A DNA stretch of 64,000 nt, taken from contig NZ_JACCBU010000001.1 in assembly GCF_013407955.1 (NCBI RefSeq), positions 4,960,001-5,024,000 of the forward strand, read 5' to 3'. The stretch is from Microlunatus parietis (GTDB taxonomy: Bacteria; Actinomycetota; Actinomycetes; Propionibacteriales; Propionibacteriaceae). The notes under the pieces are model-generated. The model was not told where the DNA came from. It did not search any database and worked only from the letters and a program-made list of their open reading frames with translations. A program made the translations under genes and the position numbers. Positions within the stretch are counted from its first letter, which is position 1. Every line of letters begins with the position of its first letter. Shown one piece after another: positions 50,454 to 58,277 of this stretch.

Positions 50454-51236
50454 TCACTCTCGATCCGCTACCGCGTAACCGACGTAGGAGATCGACAGGT
50501 TGCGGCTCTCCTGGATGTTCAGCGCCCGGGCCAGCTCGCCGTACCCGATCTCGCCGCGGCTGCGGCGCCGGAGCTGATTGATCAGCGTGATCGGATCGCA
50601 CCCCGGTGACAGTCCGGCGAAGGCCCGATCCGCCAGCCCGTGAGCCCGCAGGACGCGGCGCAGCTCGGCCGGCTGGATGAACTTGTTCCAGACGTGCAGA
50701 TTCGGCGTCATGAAGCGGGTCGACTTCCACTCCTGGAAGATCTTGATCGCCACCAGCCAGCTCACCAGGGTGCGGTTGATCGTGTCGAACAGGTAGAGCC
50801 CGCCGGGCCGCAGCACGCGAGCCGTCTCGGCGATCACTCGATCGAGATCGTCGACGTGCTCGAGCACGTCGCAGCAGTAGACGACGTCGAAGGCAGCGTC
50901 CGGCAGCGGCAGCCGTTCACCGGTCCCGGACCGGTAGTCGATCACGTACCCGCTCGCGGCCGCGTGCCGCCGGGCCGCGGCGAGCGACGGCTCGGACGGG
51001 TCGACCCCGGTGACCTTGCAGCCGAGCGCGGCGAACTCCTCGGCGAGCAGCCCACCGCCGCATCCGACATCCAGGACCTCGAGGCCGACCGGATCGATCC
51101 GGTGCTCGTCGATGATCACCCGGCGCATGAAGCCGAACCGGGACGGATTCATGCCGGTCCTGAGCAGGCTGGGCAGGGTGTCCTCGCCCCACCAGGCGTC
51201 GTCCCAGCTGTCGTAGATGGTGTTGTCGATGGTCAT
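50454..51236 (-). CDS. UbiG-like SAM-dependent methyltransferase
   Basis: 260 residues from ATG 51236 with GGAGATGTCCG upstream. Motif I VLDVGCGGGLLAEEFAALGC, motif II FDVVYCCDVLEHVDD and LRPGGLYLFDTINRT give a class I methyltransferase, and the N-terminal WDDAWWGEDTLPSLLRTGMN with the C-terminal NISYVGYA-type ending resemble UbiG (3-demethylubiquinone 3-O-methyltransferase). Actinobacteria use menaquinone, so the substrate is more likely another phenol or secondary metabolite. It stands alone between GH67 and an oxidoreductase gene. Confidence 0.85.
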   Translation of the reverse strand: MTIDNTIYDSWDDAWWGEDTLPSLLRTGMNPSRFGFMRRVIIDEHRIDPVGLEVLDVGCGGGLLAEEFAALGCKVTGVDPSEPSLAAARRHAAASGYVIDYRSGTGERLPLPDAAFDVVYCCDVLEHVDDLDRVIAETARVLRPGGLYLFDTINRTLVSWLVAIKIFQEWKSTRFMTPNLHVWNKFIQPAELRRVLRAHGLADRAFAGLSPGCDPITLINQLRRRSRGEIGYGELARALNIQESRNLSISYVGYAVADRE

Positions 51237-51322
51237 CGGACATCTCCGTTCCGCCTTCCTGCCGGACATTGTCCGCCACGGCGGTCGCGGGCACCAGCGG
51301 TTGCCCTCCAGGAACGGCCGGG

Positions 51323-52360
51323 TCAGGCGAGTTCGCTGAGGTGGATCACGCGGCGTTCCCGGACGCTGCGCCAGACGGCCTCGGTGAAGATCAGGTAGCC
51401 CAGCCCGTCGGCGAAGGTGGTGCGGCGGACCGGCTCGGAGCCGCGGATGGCGCCGATGAACTCCTCCTCGACCCGCCAGCCGATCCGCTCGGCGTCCGGG
51501 ATGTCGATCTTGGTCGGCTCCGCCTCGCCGCGCCGGGCGCCGAAGAGCCCGTCACCGGTCAGCCGGAGGGTGCCGTCGGTGCCGTACAGCCAGACGCCGT
51601 TGGCCGGCGCGTGGCCGGTGACCTGGGAGACGGCGATCCGCAGCTGCGCGCCGGAGGGCAGCGCGCCGATCACGTCGAGATGGTCCGGTACGTCGACGAT
51701 CTCGCTCGCACCCCCGGCGCCGGGGCGCCGGGTGATCATGGTGCGGCCGGCCGCCATCACCCAGGCCGCGTCGCCGAGCCAGCGTTGCATCGCCTCGTAC
51801 CAGATGCCGAGCGACATGATGTTCACGCCGGAGATCGCGGTGGTCTGCCGCCAGGTCCGGGCCGCCGCCGGGTCCACGAAGCCGGACCGATCGGTGATCT
51901 CCACCGCGACCAGGTCGCCCAGATACCCCTCGCCGAGCAGCCGGGAGATCGTCGCGTCGTACTCCAGGGTGAACGGCGACGGCACCACCTGGGTGATCAA
52001 CCGCGGCCGGCGCTCGGCGGCGACGATCATCTGCTTCGCCTCGGCGACCGTGCGGGCCAGCCGGGCCTCGCACAGCACGTGCTTCCCGGATTCCAAGGCT
52101 GCGATCGTCACCTGCGCGTGCAGGTTGGGCCAGGTGCCGATCACGATCGCGTCGATCTCCGGGTCGGCGATCAGCTCGGACCAGTGATCGGCCACCCTCG
52201 GGATGCCGAACTCGTCGGCCACGGCCTGTCCCGATCCGCGAGTACGGTTGCTGACCGCGACCACCTCGACGCCCTCGATCGCCTGCAGCTTGGGCAGATG
52301 GTGCAGCTTCGTGTTGCCGCCGGCGCCGACGACTCCGACGCGGATCACCGAATCGATCAT
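51323..52360 (-). CDS. Gfo/Idh/MocA-family oxidoreductase
   Basis: 345 residues from ATG 52360 (a TTG three codons earlier is less likely). The N-terminal Rossmann domain starts IRVGVVGAGGNTKLHHLPKL. In the conserved position of the EKP motif the sequence is HVLCEARLARTVAEAK, so Lys is replaced by Ala-Arg: CEARLA instead of CEKPLA. In this family that Lys is catalytic, so the protein may be inactive or catalyse a different reaction. The C-terminal domain (GWRVEEEFIGAIRGSEPV) is normal. Substrate is probably a sugar or cyclitol. Confidence 0.85.
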   Translation of the reverse strand: MIDSVIRVGVVGAGGNTKLHHLPKLQAIEGVEVVAVSNRTRGSGQAVADEFGIPRVADHWSELIADPEIDAIVIGTWPNLHAQVTIAALESGKHVLCEARLARTVAEAKQMIVAAERRPRLITQVVPSPFTLEYDATISRLLGEGYLGDLVAVEITDRSGFVDPAAARTWRQTTAISGVNIMSLGIWYEAMQRWLGDAAWVMAAGRTMITRRPGAGGASEIVDVPDHLDVIGALPSGAQLRIAVSQVTGHAPANGVWLYGTDGTLRLTGDGLFGARRGEAEPTKIDIPDAERIGWRVEEEFIGAIRGSEPVRRTTFADGLGYLIFTEAVWRSVRERRVIHLSELA

Positions 52361-52381
52361 GGTGACCAATCTACGGTCCGG

Positions 52382-52647
52382 TCAGGCGAGCCGCGGTTGC
52401 AGGGCGAGCTTGACGCCGAACCCGATCAACACAGCACCGCAGACGCGGTCGCACCACCTGATCACGCCCGGCCGGCGCAGCCGGCGCCCGGCCAGCTCGG
52501 CGCCGAAGATGATCATGTTGAACCAGGCCAGGCTGAGCAGACACGGCTGATCGCCGACCGCAGCACCAGCGTGTTGTCGAGGCCGGGAATTGTCGCCATC
52601 AGGGCGGCGAGCAGACCGAACGACACGAGGGATGACCAGATCTCCAC
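52382..52647 (-). pseudogene. LysE-family exporter remnant with deletion and frameshift
   Basis: From a GTG at 52647 the frame reads EIWSSLVSFGLLAALMATIP then GLDNTLVLRSAI, the first helix of a LysE/RhtB exporter. It then breaks. A second frame gives LSLAWFNMIIFGAELAGRR and VCGAVLIGFGVKLALQPRLA with a TGA at 52384-52382, the last helix. The middle 110 or so residues of a normal 205-residue LysE are missing and the two ends differ in frame. Confidence 0.78.
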
Positions 52648-52679
52648 CAGGTGACGGTAACCGCGGGTAGCTTCTGCCT

Positions 52680-53327
52680 ATGACCACACCGATCGTCACC
52701 GTCCGCGGCGAGGCGGAACTCGAGGTCCCGCCCGACCTCGCCGAACTGCGGATCACCCTGCACGCCGCCGCGGCCGACGCCCGGGCGGTCTTCGCCGAAT
52801 TGGCCCGGTCCGGTTCCGGCCTGACCGAGGTGATGGACGCCCACGCCGCCGCGATCGAGGAGCGGGCCACCACCGGAGCGCACGTCGGGCCGGTGTTCCA
52901 TCGGCGCAGCCAGACCAAGATCACCGGCTACCGCGGCAGCCAGCACACCCGGGTGGTCGTGCACGACTTCGACGCGCTCTCGCCGTTGCTGCTGGCCGTG
53001 GTCGAGTTGCCCAACGGCCAGGTGGACGGGCCCTCCTGGTCGCTCCGCCGGGACAACGCCGTCTATCGGGACGCCCGGCTCGCCGCGATCGAGGACGCCC
53101 GGGCGCGGGCCGCCGACTATGCGGCCGGGTTCAGCGGCCGGATCGCCGAACTGGTGGAGATCTCCGACCTCGAGGAGGGCTACGGCGGCCCGCGGCCGGT
53201 CGCGATGTACGCCCGGGCGGCCGGCGGCATGGCCGACGAGGTCGAGCTCGACCTGGAGCCGCAACCGCAGCGCGTCACCGGGCGGATCACGGTCCGGTTC
53301 GGCCTTGCCGCGGTCTCCCTCGGCTGA
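52680..53327 (+). CDS. SIMPL-domain protein (DUF541)
   Basis: 215 residues. TVRGEAELEVPPDLAELRIT and RDARLAAIEDARARAADYAA are the conserved segments of the SIMPL/DUF541 family, which forms oligomers; a few members are secreted or linked to kinase signalling but general function is unclear. No signal peptide is present, so it is cytoplasmic here. ATG 52680 is the natural start. It converges on the SRPBCC gene. Confidence 0.85.
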   Translation: MTTPIVTVRGEAELEVPPDLAELRITLHAAAADARAVFAELARSGSGLTEVMDAHAAAIEERATTGAHVGPVFHRRSQTKITGYRGSQHTRVVVHDFDALSPLLLAVVELPNGQVDGPSWSLRRDNAVYRDARLAAIEDARARAADYAAGFSGRIAELVEISDLEEGYGGPRPVAMYARAAGGMADEVELDLEPQPQRVTGRITVRFGLAAVSLG

Positions 53328-53350
53328 CCCGCGGAGGGTCGTCGGCACGA

Positions 53351-53830
53351 TCACGAACGATCCCGGATCGGCCCGCTCCGGGCTGCGGCCCGGCCGAGCC
53401 GGACCAGGTCGGTGCGCAGCGCCGCGGATCGGTCGCCGTGTTCCGGCAGGAGCAATCTGATCATCATGGCCAACGGGCGGGCGAGCCGGAGGATTTCGTA
53501 GGTCTGCCGGATCCGGGTCCCGTCCCCGGCCGGTTCCAGGTCGTACGTCCAGCGGGTGCAGTCGGACCGGCTGACCGTCTCGAAGACGAACCGGCGCGGT
53601 GCGGCGGCCTCGATCACCCGGCACGGGCGGGACCAGCGGATCCAGCGGACCCGGTTGCGGCCCACGAAGCGGGCACCGGGCACCGGGCCGGTGGCGCCGT
53701 CGAGCCAACCGCCGGTCCGGCACTCGCCGCTCCACTCGCCGACCCGGGCCGGATCGGTGAGCACCGACCAGACCGCCGCCGGCGCGGCGGCGACCACTGC
53801 CGTCGCGGTGCGGACCTGTCCGACCTCCAT
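53351..53830 (-). CDS. SRPBCC (polyketide cyclase-like) protein
   Basis: 159 residues from ATG 53830 with GGAGG 8 bases upstream. RTATAVVAAAPAAVWSVLTD, ARVGEWSGECRTGGWLDG and the C-terminal helix (DRSAALRTDLVRLGRAAAR) fit the SRPBCC hydrophobic-ligand fold. The ligand is unknown. Its start is 83 bases from the palindrome at 53914-53931, so it is divergent from the histidine kinase gene and may belong to the same regulon. Confidence 0.85.
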   Translation of the reverse strand: MEVGQVRTATAVVAAAPAAVWSVLTDPARVGEWSGECRTGGWLDGATGPVPGARFVGRNRVRWIRWSRPCRVIEAAAPRRFVFETVSRSDCTRWTYDLEPAGDGTRIRQTYEILRLARPLAMMIRLLLPEHGDRSAALRTDLVRLGRAAARSGPIRDRS

Positions 53831-53913
53831 GATCAACACCTCCGGGATTTCGCTGCTGAGATCAGCCTGGGCGCCGACGCAACAGCGCGGAAGCCGGTGG
53901 CCCGGGCCGCGTC

Positions 53914-53931
53914 CTGGAGGCTGTCCTCCAG
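53914..53931. promoter_or_regulatory. Regulon palindrome, site 1
   Basis: CTGGAGGCTGTCCTCCAG: 7-bp arms CTGGAGG/CCTCCAG (with adjoining bases) in the gap between the SRPBCC gene and the histidine kinase, 56 bases before the kinase ATG. Identical to the core of site 2 (57477-57494). Confidence 0.75.
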
Positions 53932-53987
53932 CCCGGGCGGCGGAGTTCCGCCTTCCCGAACCGGCTTCGCCGCCGGAGAATGAGCTC

Positions 53988-56030
53988 ATGGAAGCGCAGG
54001 GCGTGCGGCTCAGCGCGACGCTGCTCTTCGCCGTGCTGGGCGGAATCTGCTTCGTCGTCGGGACCGGTCTCGCGGTGGTTCGTCCGGTCAACGGGGCGGA
54101 CGTGGGACTCGGCCTGATCTGGCTGCTGGCAGGGCCGCTGCCGTTCTTCCTGGTCGGCGTGGCCGGTCGCTGGCGGGGCCCGGTCCAGTGCACGCTCGCC
54201 GCCCCGCTGCTCTGGGTCGGCGGTACCGGCGCGATCGCCGCCGTGCTCGGCCACCTGGCCGGCGCCCCCGAGACGTACGGTCTCGACGGCGCCGCCCGGA
54301 TCGCGGTGACGGGCGCCTACCAGGTCGGCAGCATGATCATGATCGTCCTGCTGGCCAGGGCGCTGGCGCTGTTGCCGGACGGTCGCCCGCGCTATCCGTA
54401 CGAACGGATCATGCTGGGCGGACTGTGGCTCCTGCCGGTGCTCGGGCTGGTCGCGCTGTTCACCGCACCGGCCGGCGAGCTTGATCGAATCGCGCTGCCC
54501 GGTGACGGCCGGCCGGTGCCGGGTCCGCTCCCGGAGCTGCCCTGGCTGCCGGAGCCGGTCGCTCTCGGCTACACGTACTCCTGGTTCGTGGTGCTGCTCG
54601 GCGTCGCGCTGTTCCTGGTCCGCGCCGTCCGGATGGCGCCGGCCGAGCGGCGGATGTTCCGGATCATCCTGATCGTCATGGCGGTGCTGACCCTCGAACT
54701 GATCGTCCTCGTGGTCGGCTATCTCTGGTTCGCCGACGCGGCGCTGGCCCTCCTGTTGCCGAACGGGGTCTTCGCCATGCTGCCGTTCGTCGCGGTGCTC
54801 GCCACGGTCGTGGTGACCGGGGTGCGCCGCGGCTTCCTCGGCGTCGGCCCGGCGGCCCGGCGGACCCTGATCTATGCGGGTCTCTGGCTCCTGATCGCCG
54901 GCGGCTACCTCGGCCTGGCGACCGGGCTCGGGCTGGCCGCGACGGCCCGGCTGCCGGTCGCGATCGCGATCATGATCACCGTGGCGGCGACGATCGCGCT
55001 GGAGCCGGTCCGGCGCTGGGTGAACCGGATCGCCGAGCGGCAGGTGCTCGGCCGCCGGCTCTCCGGGTACGAGGTGCTGGTCCGCCTCGGCAGCACCCTC
55101 GAGCATGCGGGCCGCCCGCACGAACTGGCCGAAGTGCTGGCCGCGGGGCTCCGGGACGGACTCGGGCTGGCCTGGGCCGAGGTGCGGCTGGAGGAGTCGG
55201 TGGCGACCGCCGGGCCCCGGACCGGCGACGCGGTGCTGGAACAGCCGCTGCGGCACGGCGCCGACGAACTGGGCCTGATCCGGTGCGGCCCGCGCCAGGA
55301 CGGACCGTTCGGGCCGCGGGACCACGAACTCGTCGACACCCTGGCCCGGCAGGCCGCGCTGGCGCTGCAGAATCGGCGACAGACGGCGGAACTGGAGGCG
55401 TCCCGGGCCCGGATCGTGCAGGCTCAGGACGCCGAGCGGCGGCGGATCGAGCGGGACCTGCACGACGGCGTCCAGCAGGAGCTGGTGGCCCTGGTCGCGA
55501 AGCTCGCGCTGACCCGGTCGGCCCTGCGCCGCGACACGGAGCGGGCGGGCCTGCTGATCGAGGAACTCCAGGGCGAGGTGGTACGGATCGTGGAGGACCT
55601 GCGGGAACTGGCGCACGGCATCCACCCCTCGGTGCTCAGCGACGAGGGCCTGGTCGCCGCCGTCGAGTCGAGCGCCCGCCGGATGCCGATCCCGGTCACC
55701 GTGTCGACCTCGACCGGTCTGCGGGACGCCCGGTTCGCCGTGGAGGTGGAGGAGTCGGCGTTCTACTTCGTGGCCGAGTCCCTGACCAACGTGCTGAAGC
55801 ACGCCCGGGCGACGCAAGCGGCGATCGACCTGGTGGCGAGCAACGGATCACTGCAGCTGGAGGTCCGCGACAACGGGTCCGGGCTGCCGCCGACGGTCTG
55901 CTCCGGCTCCGGCCTGACCTCGCTGCGGGACCGGGTCGAGGCCGTCGGCGGCACCGTACGGGTCGGCAACGCGGCCACCGGCGGGGCGACCATCCACGCC
56001 CGGCTGCCGGCATCGGCAGGTGTGTCGTGA
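53988..56030 (+). CDS. Membrane sensor histidine kinase (HPK7/NarX-like)
   Basis: 680 residues from ATG 53988. About ten transmembrane helices fill residues 10-335. A GAF-like domain follows at about 365-465. The HisKA_3 dimer domain AERRRIERDLHDGVQQEL holds the phospho-acceptor H492, and HATPase motifs appear in ESLTNVLKHARA (about 597-608) and VRDNGSGLPP. The large multi-pass sensor suggests a signal in or at the membrane, such as lipid, redox state or proton motive force. The stop overlaps the response-regulator start by GTGA. Palindrome site 1 in front suggests autoregulation. Confidence 0.93.
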   Translation: MEAQGVRLSATLLFAVLGGICFVVGTGLAVVRPVNGADVGLGLIWLLAGPLPFFLVGVAGRWRGPVQCTLAAPLLWVGGTGAIAAVLGHLAGAPETYGLDGAARIAVTGAYQVGSMIMIVLLARALALLPDGRPRYPYERIMLGGLWLLPVLGLVALFTAPAGELDRIALPGDGRPVPGPLPELPWLPEPVALGYTYSWFVVLLGVALFLVRAVRMAPAERRMFRIILIVMAVLTLELIVLVVGYLWFADAALALLLPNGVFAMLPFVAVLATVVVTGVRRGFLGVGPAARRTLIYAGLWLLIAGGYLGLATGLGLAATARLPVAIAIMITVAATIALEPVRRWVNRIAERQVLGRRLSGYEVLVRLGSTLEHAGRPHELAEVLAAGLRDGLGLAWAEVRLEESVATAGPRTGDAVLEQPLRHGADELGLIRCGPRQDGPFGPRDHELVDTLARQAALALQNRRQTAELEASRARIVQAQDAERRRIERDLHDGVQQELVALVAKLALTRSALRRDTERAGLLIEELQGEVVRIVEDLRELAHGIHPSVLSDEGLVAAVESSARRMPIPVTVSTSTGLRDARFAVEVEESAFYFVAESLTNVLKHARATQAAIDLVASNGSLQLEVRDNGSGLPPTVCSGSGLTSLRDRVEAVGGTVRVGNAATGGATIHARLPASAGVS

Positions 56031-56710
56031 GAGTGGTGATCGCCGAGGACCACTACCTGGTCCGGGAGGGCACCCGGCGGATCCTCGAGGACGCCGGCGT
56101 GTGCGTCGTGGCCGCGGTCGGCACGGCCGTCGAGCTGCTCGACGCGGTGGACCGGCTGCATCCGGACGCGGTGATCACCGACATCAGGATGCCGCCCGGC
56201 CACCACACCGAGGGCATCGCGGCGGCGCACGAGATCCGGGCCAGGTTCCCCGCGGTCGGCGTCGTCGTGATGTCGCAGCACGCCGGGGAGCAGTACGCCT
56301 TCGCCCTGTTCCGGCACGGCACCGAAGGGCTGGCGTACCTGCTCAAGGAACGGGTCGGCGACGTCGACGAACTGGTCCGGGCCCTGCACGCGGTGACCGC
56401 CGGCCGCTCCGTGATCGATCCGCGGATCGTCGAGGTGCTGGTCCGCAGCCAGAGCAGGGCCGCCGAGTCGCCGCTCGGCACGCTCACGGCGCGAGAGCTG
56501 GAGGTGTTGGCGGCGATGGCGCAGGGGATGAGCAACCGGGCGATCGCCGAGTCGCTGACGCTGGCCGAGTCGACGGTGGAGAAGCACGTCAATGCGGTGT
56601 TCGCGAAGCTCGGCCTGGGCGTCGAGGATTCCTTGCACCGCAGGGTTTCCGCCGTGCTCACCTTCCTGCGCCACGCGCCGTCGGACAACGCGGAGCCGGC
56701 CACCGACTGA
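56027..56710 (+). CDS. LuxR/NarL-type response regulator
   Basis: 227 residues from a GTG at 56027. The receiver domain has the acidic pair in VVIAEDHYLVREG, the phosphorylated D52 in AVITDIRMPPG and the Lys in YLLKERVG. The C-terminal LuxR helix-turn-helix LTARELEVLAAMAQGMSNRA continues as IAESLTLAESTVEKHVNAVF. Partner of the overlapping histidine kinase. LuxR-type dimers bind palindromes of about 18 bp, fitting the three CTGGnGGCTkTCCnCCAG sites nearby. The gene ends 9 bases from the convergent hemerythrin gene, with GACGTACGTC at 56712-56721 in between. Confidence 0.94.
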   Translation: MRVVIAEDHYLVREGTRRILEDAGVCVVAAVGTAVELLDAVDRLHPDAVITDIRMPPGHHTEGIAAAHEIRARFPAVGVVVMSQHAGEQYAFALFRHGTEGLAYLLKERVGDVDELVRALHAVTAGRSVIDPRIVEVLVRSQSRAAESPLGTLTARELEVLAAMAQGMSNRAIAESLTLAESTVEKHVNAVFAKLGLGVEDSLHRRVSAVLTFLRHAPSDNAEPATD

Positions 56711-56719
56711 CGACGTACG

Positions 56720-57403
56720 TCAAGCCTTCGGGCCGTAGTGGCCGGGTCCCCAGGTCGCCGTCGCCCGGCGCCGGTAGCCGCCGCGGAATCCGTTCAGCAC
56801 AATGAATCTCGGGATCGGCGGCAGGAGCTCCCGCACGGTCTGATATCGGGCCTGGTCCAGGTTGTCGATGACCCAGTGCGCCTCAGGACCCAGCTGGGTC
56901 ATCGGCTTCGGCTTGATGTTGTGCTCTTCGTCCCAGGTGTCCCACTCGGCGGCCGTGATGCTGGCCGAGACCACCGGCATCGCCTCGTCCTCCTCGCGAC
57001 GCAGGTGGGGCAGGACTACCTCGCAGAGCGTGTCCAGGGCGCTGAGTACCGCGCTCCGGGCCGCCGCCGAACCGTCGTCGGCGTACCCGGCTGCCGCCGC
57101 CTCCAGATCGTCCATGGCCGGCGCGATCCGGGAGTGGTCCGCATCCATCGTCGCCATGATCGCCGCGGCGCCGGGATTCTTGCGCAGCACCATCGGCCAG
57201 AGCCCCTCGTCCTCGCTGGTGTGGTGGGCGTGCAGGATCCTCATCATCCAGAGCAGGTGTTCGGCGATGGCCTTGCGCTGTTCGACGGCGGGGTACGGTT
57301 CCGTGGTCAGAGCCGTCCTGGCCCGCGCCAGGTCGCGCCGGAACGCGTCGTGGACGACCCCCATCATCGTCGTGTCGGCCGGGCGTTGCGGATCGGATTT
57401 CAT
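56720..57403 (-). CDS. Hemerythrin HHE-domain protein
   Basis: 227 residues. The HHE domain spans about 15-155 with the di-iron ligands in ILHAHHTSEDEGLWPMV, MDADHSRIAP and VLPHLRREEDEAMPVV. Such proteins bind O2 or NO, or sense redox state, with a non-heme di-iron site. The C-terminal 70 residues (LPPIPRFIVLNGFRGGYRRR) are an extension typical of actinobacterial members. Palindrome site 2 lies 73 bases upstream of ATG 57403, linking the gene to the adjacent two-component system. Confidence 0.9.
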   Translation of the reverse strand: MKSDPQRPADTTMMGVVHDAFRRDLARARTALTTEPYPAVEQRKAIAEHLLWMMRILHAHHTSEDEGLWPMVLRKNPGAAAIMATMDADHSRIAPAMDDLEAAAAGYADDGSAAARSAVLSALDTLCEVVLPHLRREEDEAMPVVSASITAAEWDTWDEEHNIKPKPMTQLGPEAHWVIDNLDQARYQTVRELLPPIPRFIVLNGFRGGYRRRATATWGPGHYGPKA

Positions 57404-57476
57404 CGTGCCTCCTCATGCTCGCTTCGAGCCTGCCCCGACGCCGATCCCGGCGGAACCCGGCTATCCGTACGCCGTT

Positions 57477-57494
57477 CTGGAGGCTGTCCTCCAG
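57477..57494. promoter_or_regulatory. Regulon palindrome, site 2
   Basis: CTGGAGGCTGTCCTCCAG, identical to site 1, extended to 22 bp by TT/AA at the ends (57475-57496). It lies 73 bases before the hemerythrin start and 8 bases after the membrane-protein stop. Confidence 0.75.
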
Positions 57495-57502
57495 AACGAA
57501 AG

Positions 57503-58120
57503 TCAGCGGAGCAGCAGCACGACGCCGATCAGCAGGGCCGGGAAGTAGTGGAAGCCGGGCAGCGTGTCGCCGGTGATCATGAGTTGCAGCAGCGGCGCAA
57601 CGCTCAGTGCGAGGGCGACCCAGCCGACCCAGGCAGGGGTCAGACTGGTCATGATCAACGCTCCGGAGAGGGCGGCCAGGCTCAGGCAGCCGAGCATCAG
57701 ATAGCCGCGGATCAGCCAGACCGACCAGTCGGCGAACGTCTCGAAGCCCGGCCGGACCACGCCGGACCGGTAGCCGGTGACACCCAGCCACAGCGCCGCG
57801 GCGATGAGGAGCCCGGCGAGCCCGATCCGGGACAGCACGACCGCGCCGGACCTGCCGAGCAGCGCGGTCATGATCGTCATGCCGCCGGCGAGGAGCACGA
57901 TCGCGAGGCCCATCAGCAGATTGGCCAACCGCCAGCCGGCTTCGGCGCCGGCCACGGCCAGCAACTGCTCCCGTACCGGAAGGGAGAAGATCGAGGGATT
58001 GCCGCGCGGACCGACCAGCGGCACGATCGCGCCGATCACGAAACAGACGAAGGCCAGCACGAGCAGAACGCCCGCGATCCTGGGCGCCGTGCGACCGGCA
58101 ACCTCCAACACCATGATCAT
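57503..58120 (-). CDS. Six-helix membrane protein of unknown function
   Basis: 205 residues from ATG 58120, 8 bases after GGAG; the frame is open upstream but not coding. About six hydrophobic segments, including VLLVLAFVCFVIGAIVPLVG, MGLAIVLLAGGMTIMTALLG and IGLAGLLIAAALWLGVTG. Related uncharacterised proteins are found in soil actinobacteria. Palindrome site 3 (58182-58199) lies 61 bases upstream, and the hemerythrin gene follows, so it is a likely member of the same regulon. Confidence 0.75.
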   Translation of the reverse strand: MIMVLEVAGRTAPRIAGVLLVLAFVCFVIGAIVPLVGPRGNPSIFSLPVREQLLAVAGAEAGWRLANLLMGLAIVLLAGGMTIMTALLGRSGAVVLSRIGLAGLLIAAALWLGVTGYRSGVVRPGFETFADWSVWLIRGYLMLGCLSLAALSGALIMTSLTPAWVGWVALALSVAPLLQLMITGDTLPGFHYFPALLIGVVLLLR

Positions 58121-58181
58121 CACCCGGCTCCATTTTCGGCCGCTGGTCCGATCGGCGAAACCCGGCTGGCCGCCAGCCCGG

Positions 58182-58199
58182 CTGGCGGCTTTCCGCCAG
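58182..58199. promoter_or_regulatory. Regulon palindrome, site 3
   Basis: CTGGCGGCTTTCCGCCAG, 15 of 18 bases as in sites 1 and 2, and the changes at the arm positions are compensatory (A-T pair replaced by C-G). Flanks GGC/GCC extend it to 22 bp. A second palindrome GGCTGGCCGCCAGCC lies at 58164-58178. It is 61 bases from the membrane-protein start and 78 bases before the pyruvate carboxylase start. Confidence 0.65.
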
Positions 58200-58277
58200 C
58201 CGATCGGCCGTCGGACGGGTGTCCAGCATTCGCGGGAGGATTCGGGCGGTCGCCACATGGAAGATAGATTCAGGGGC

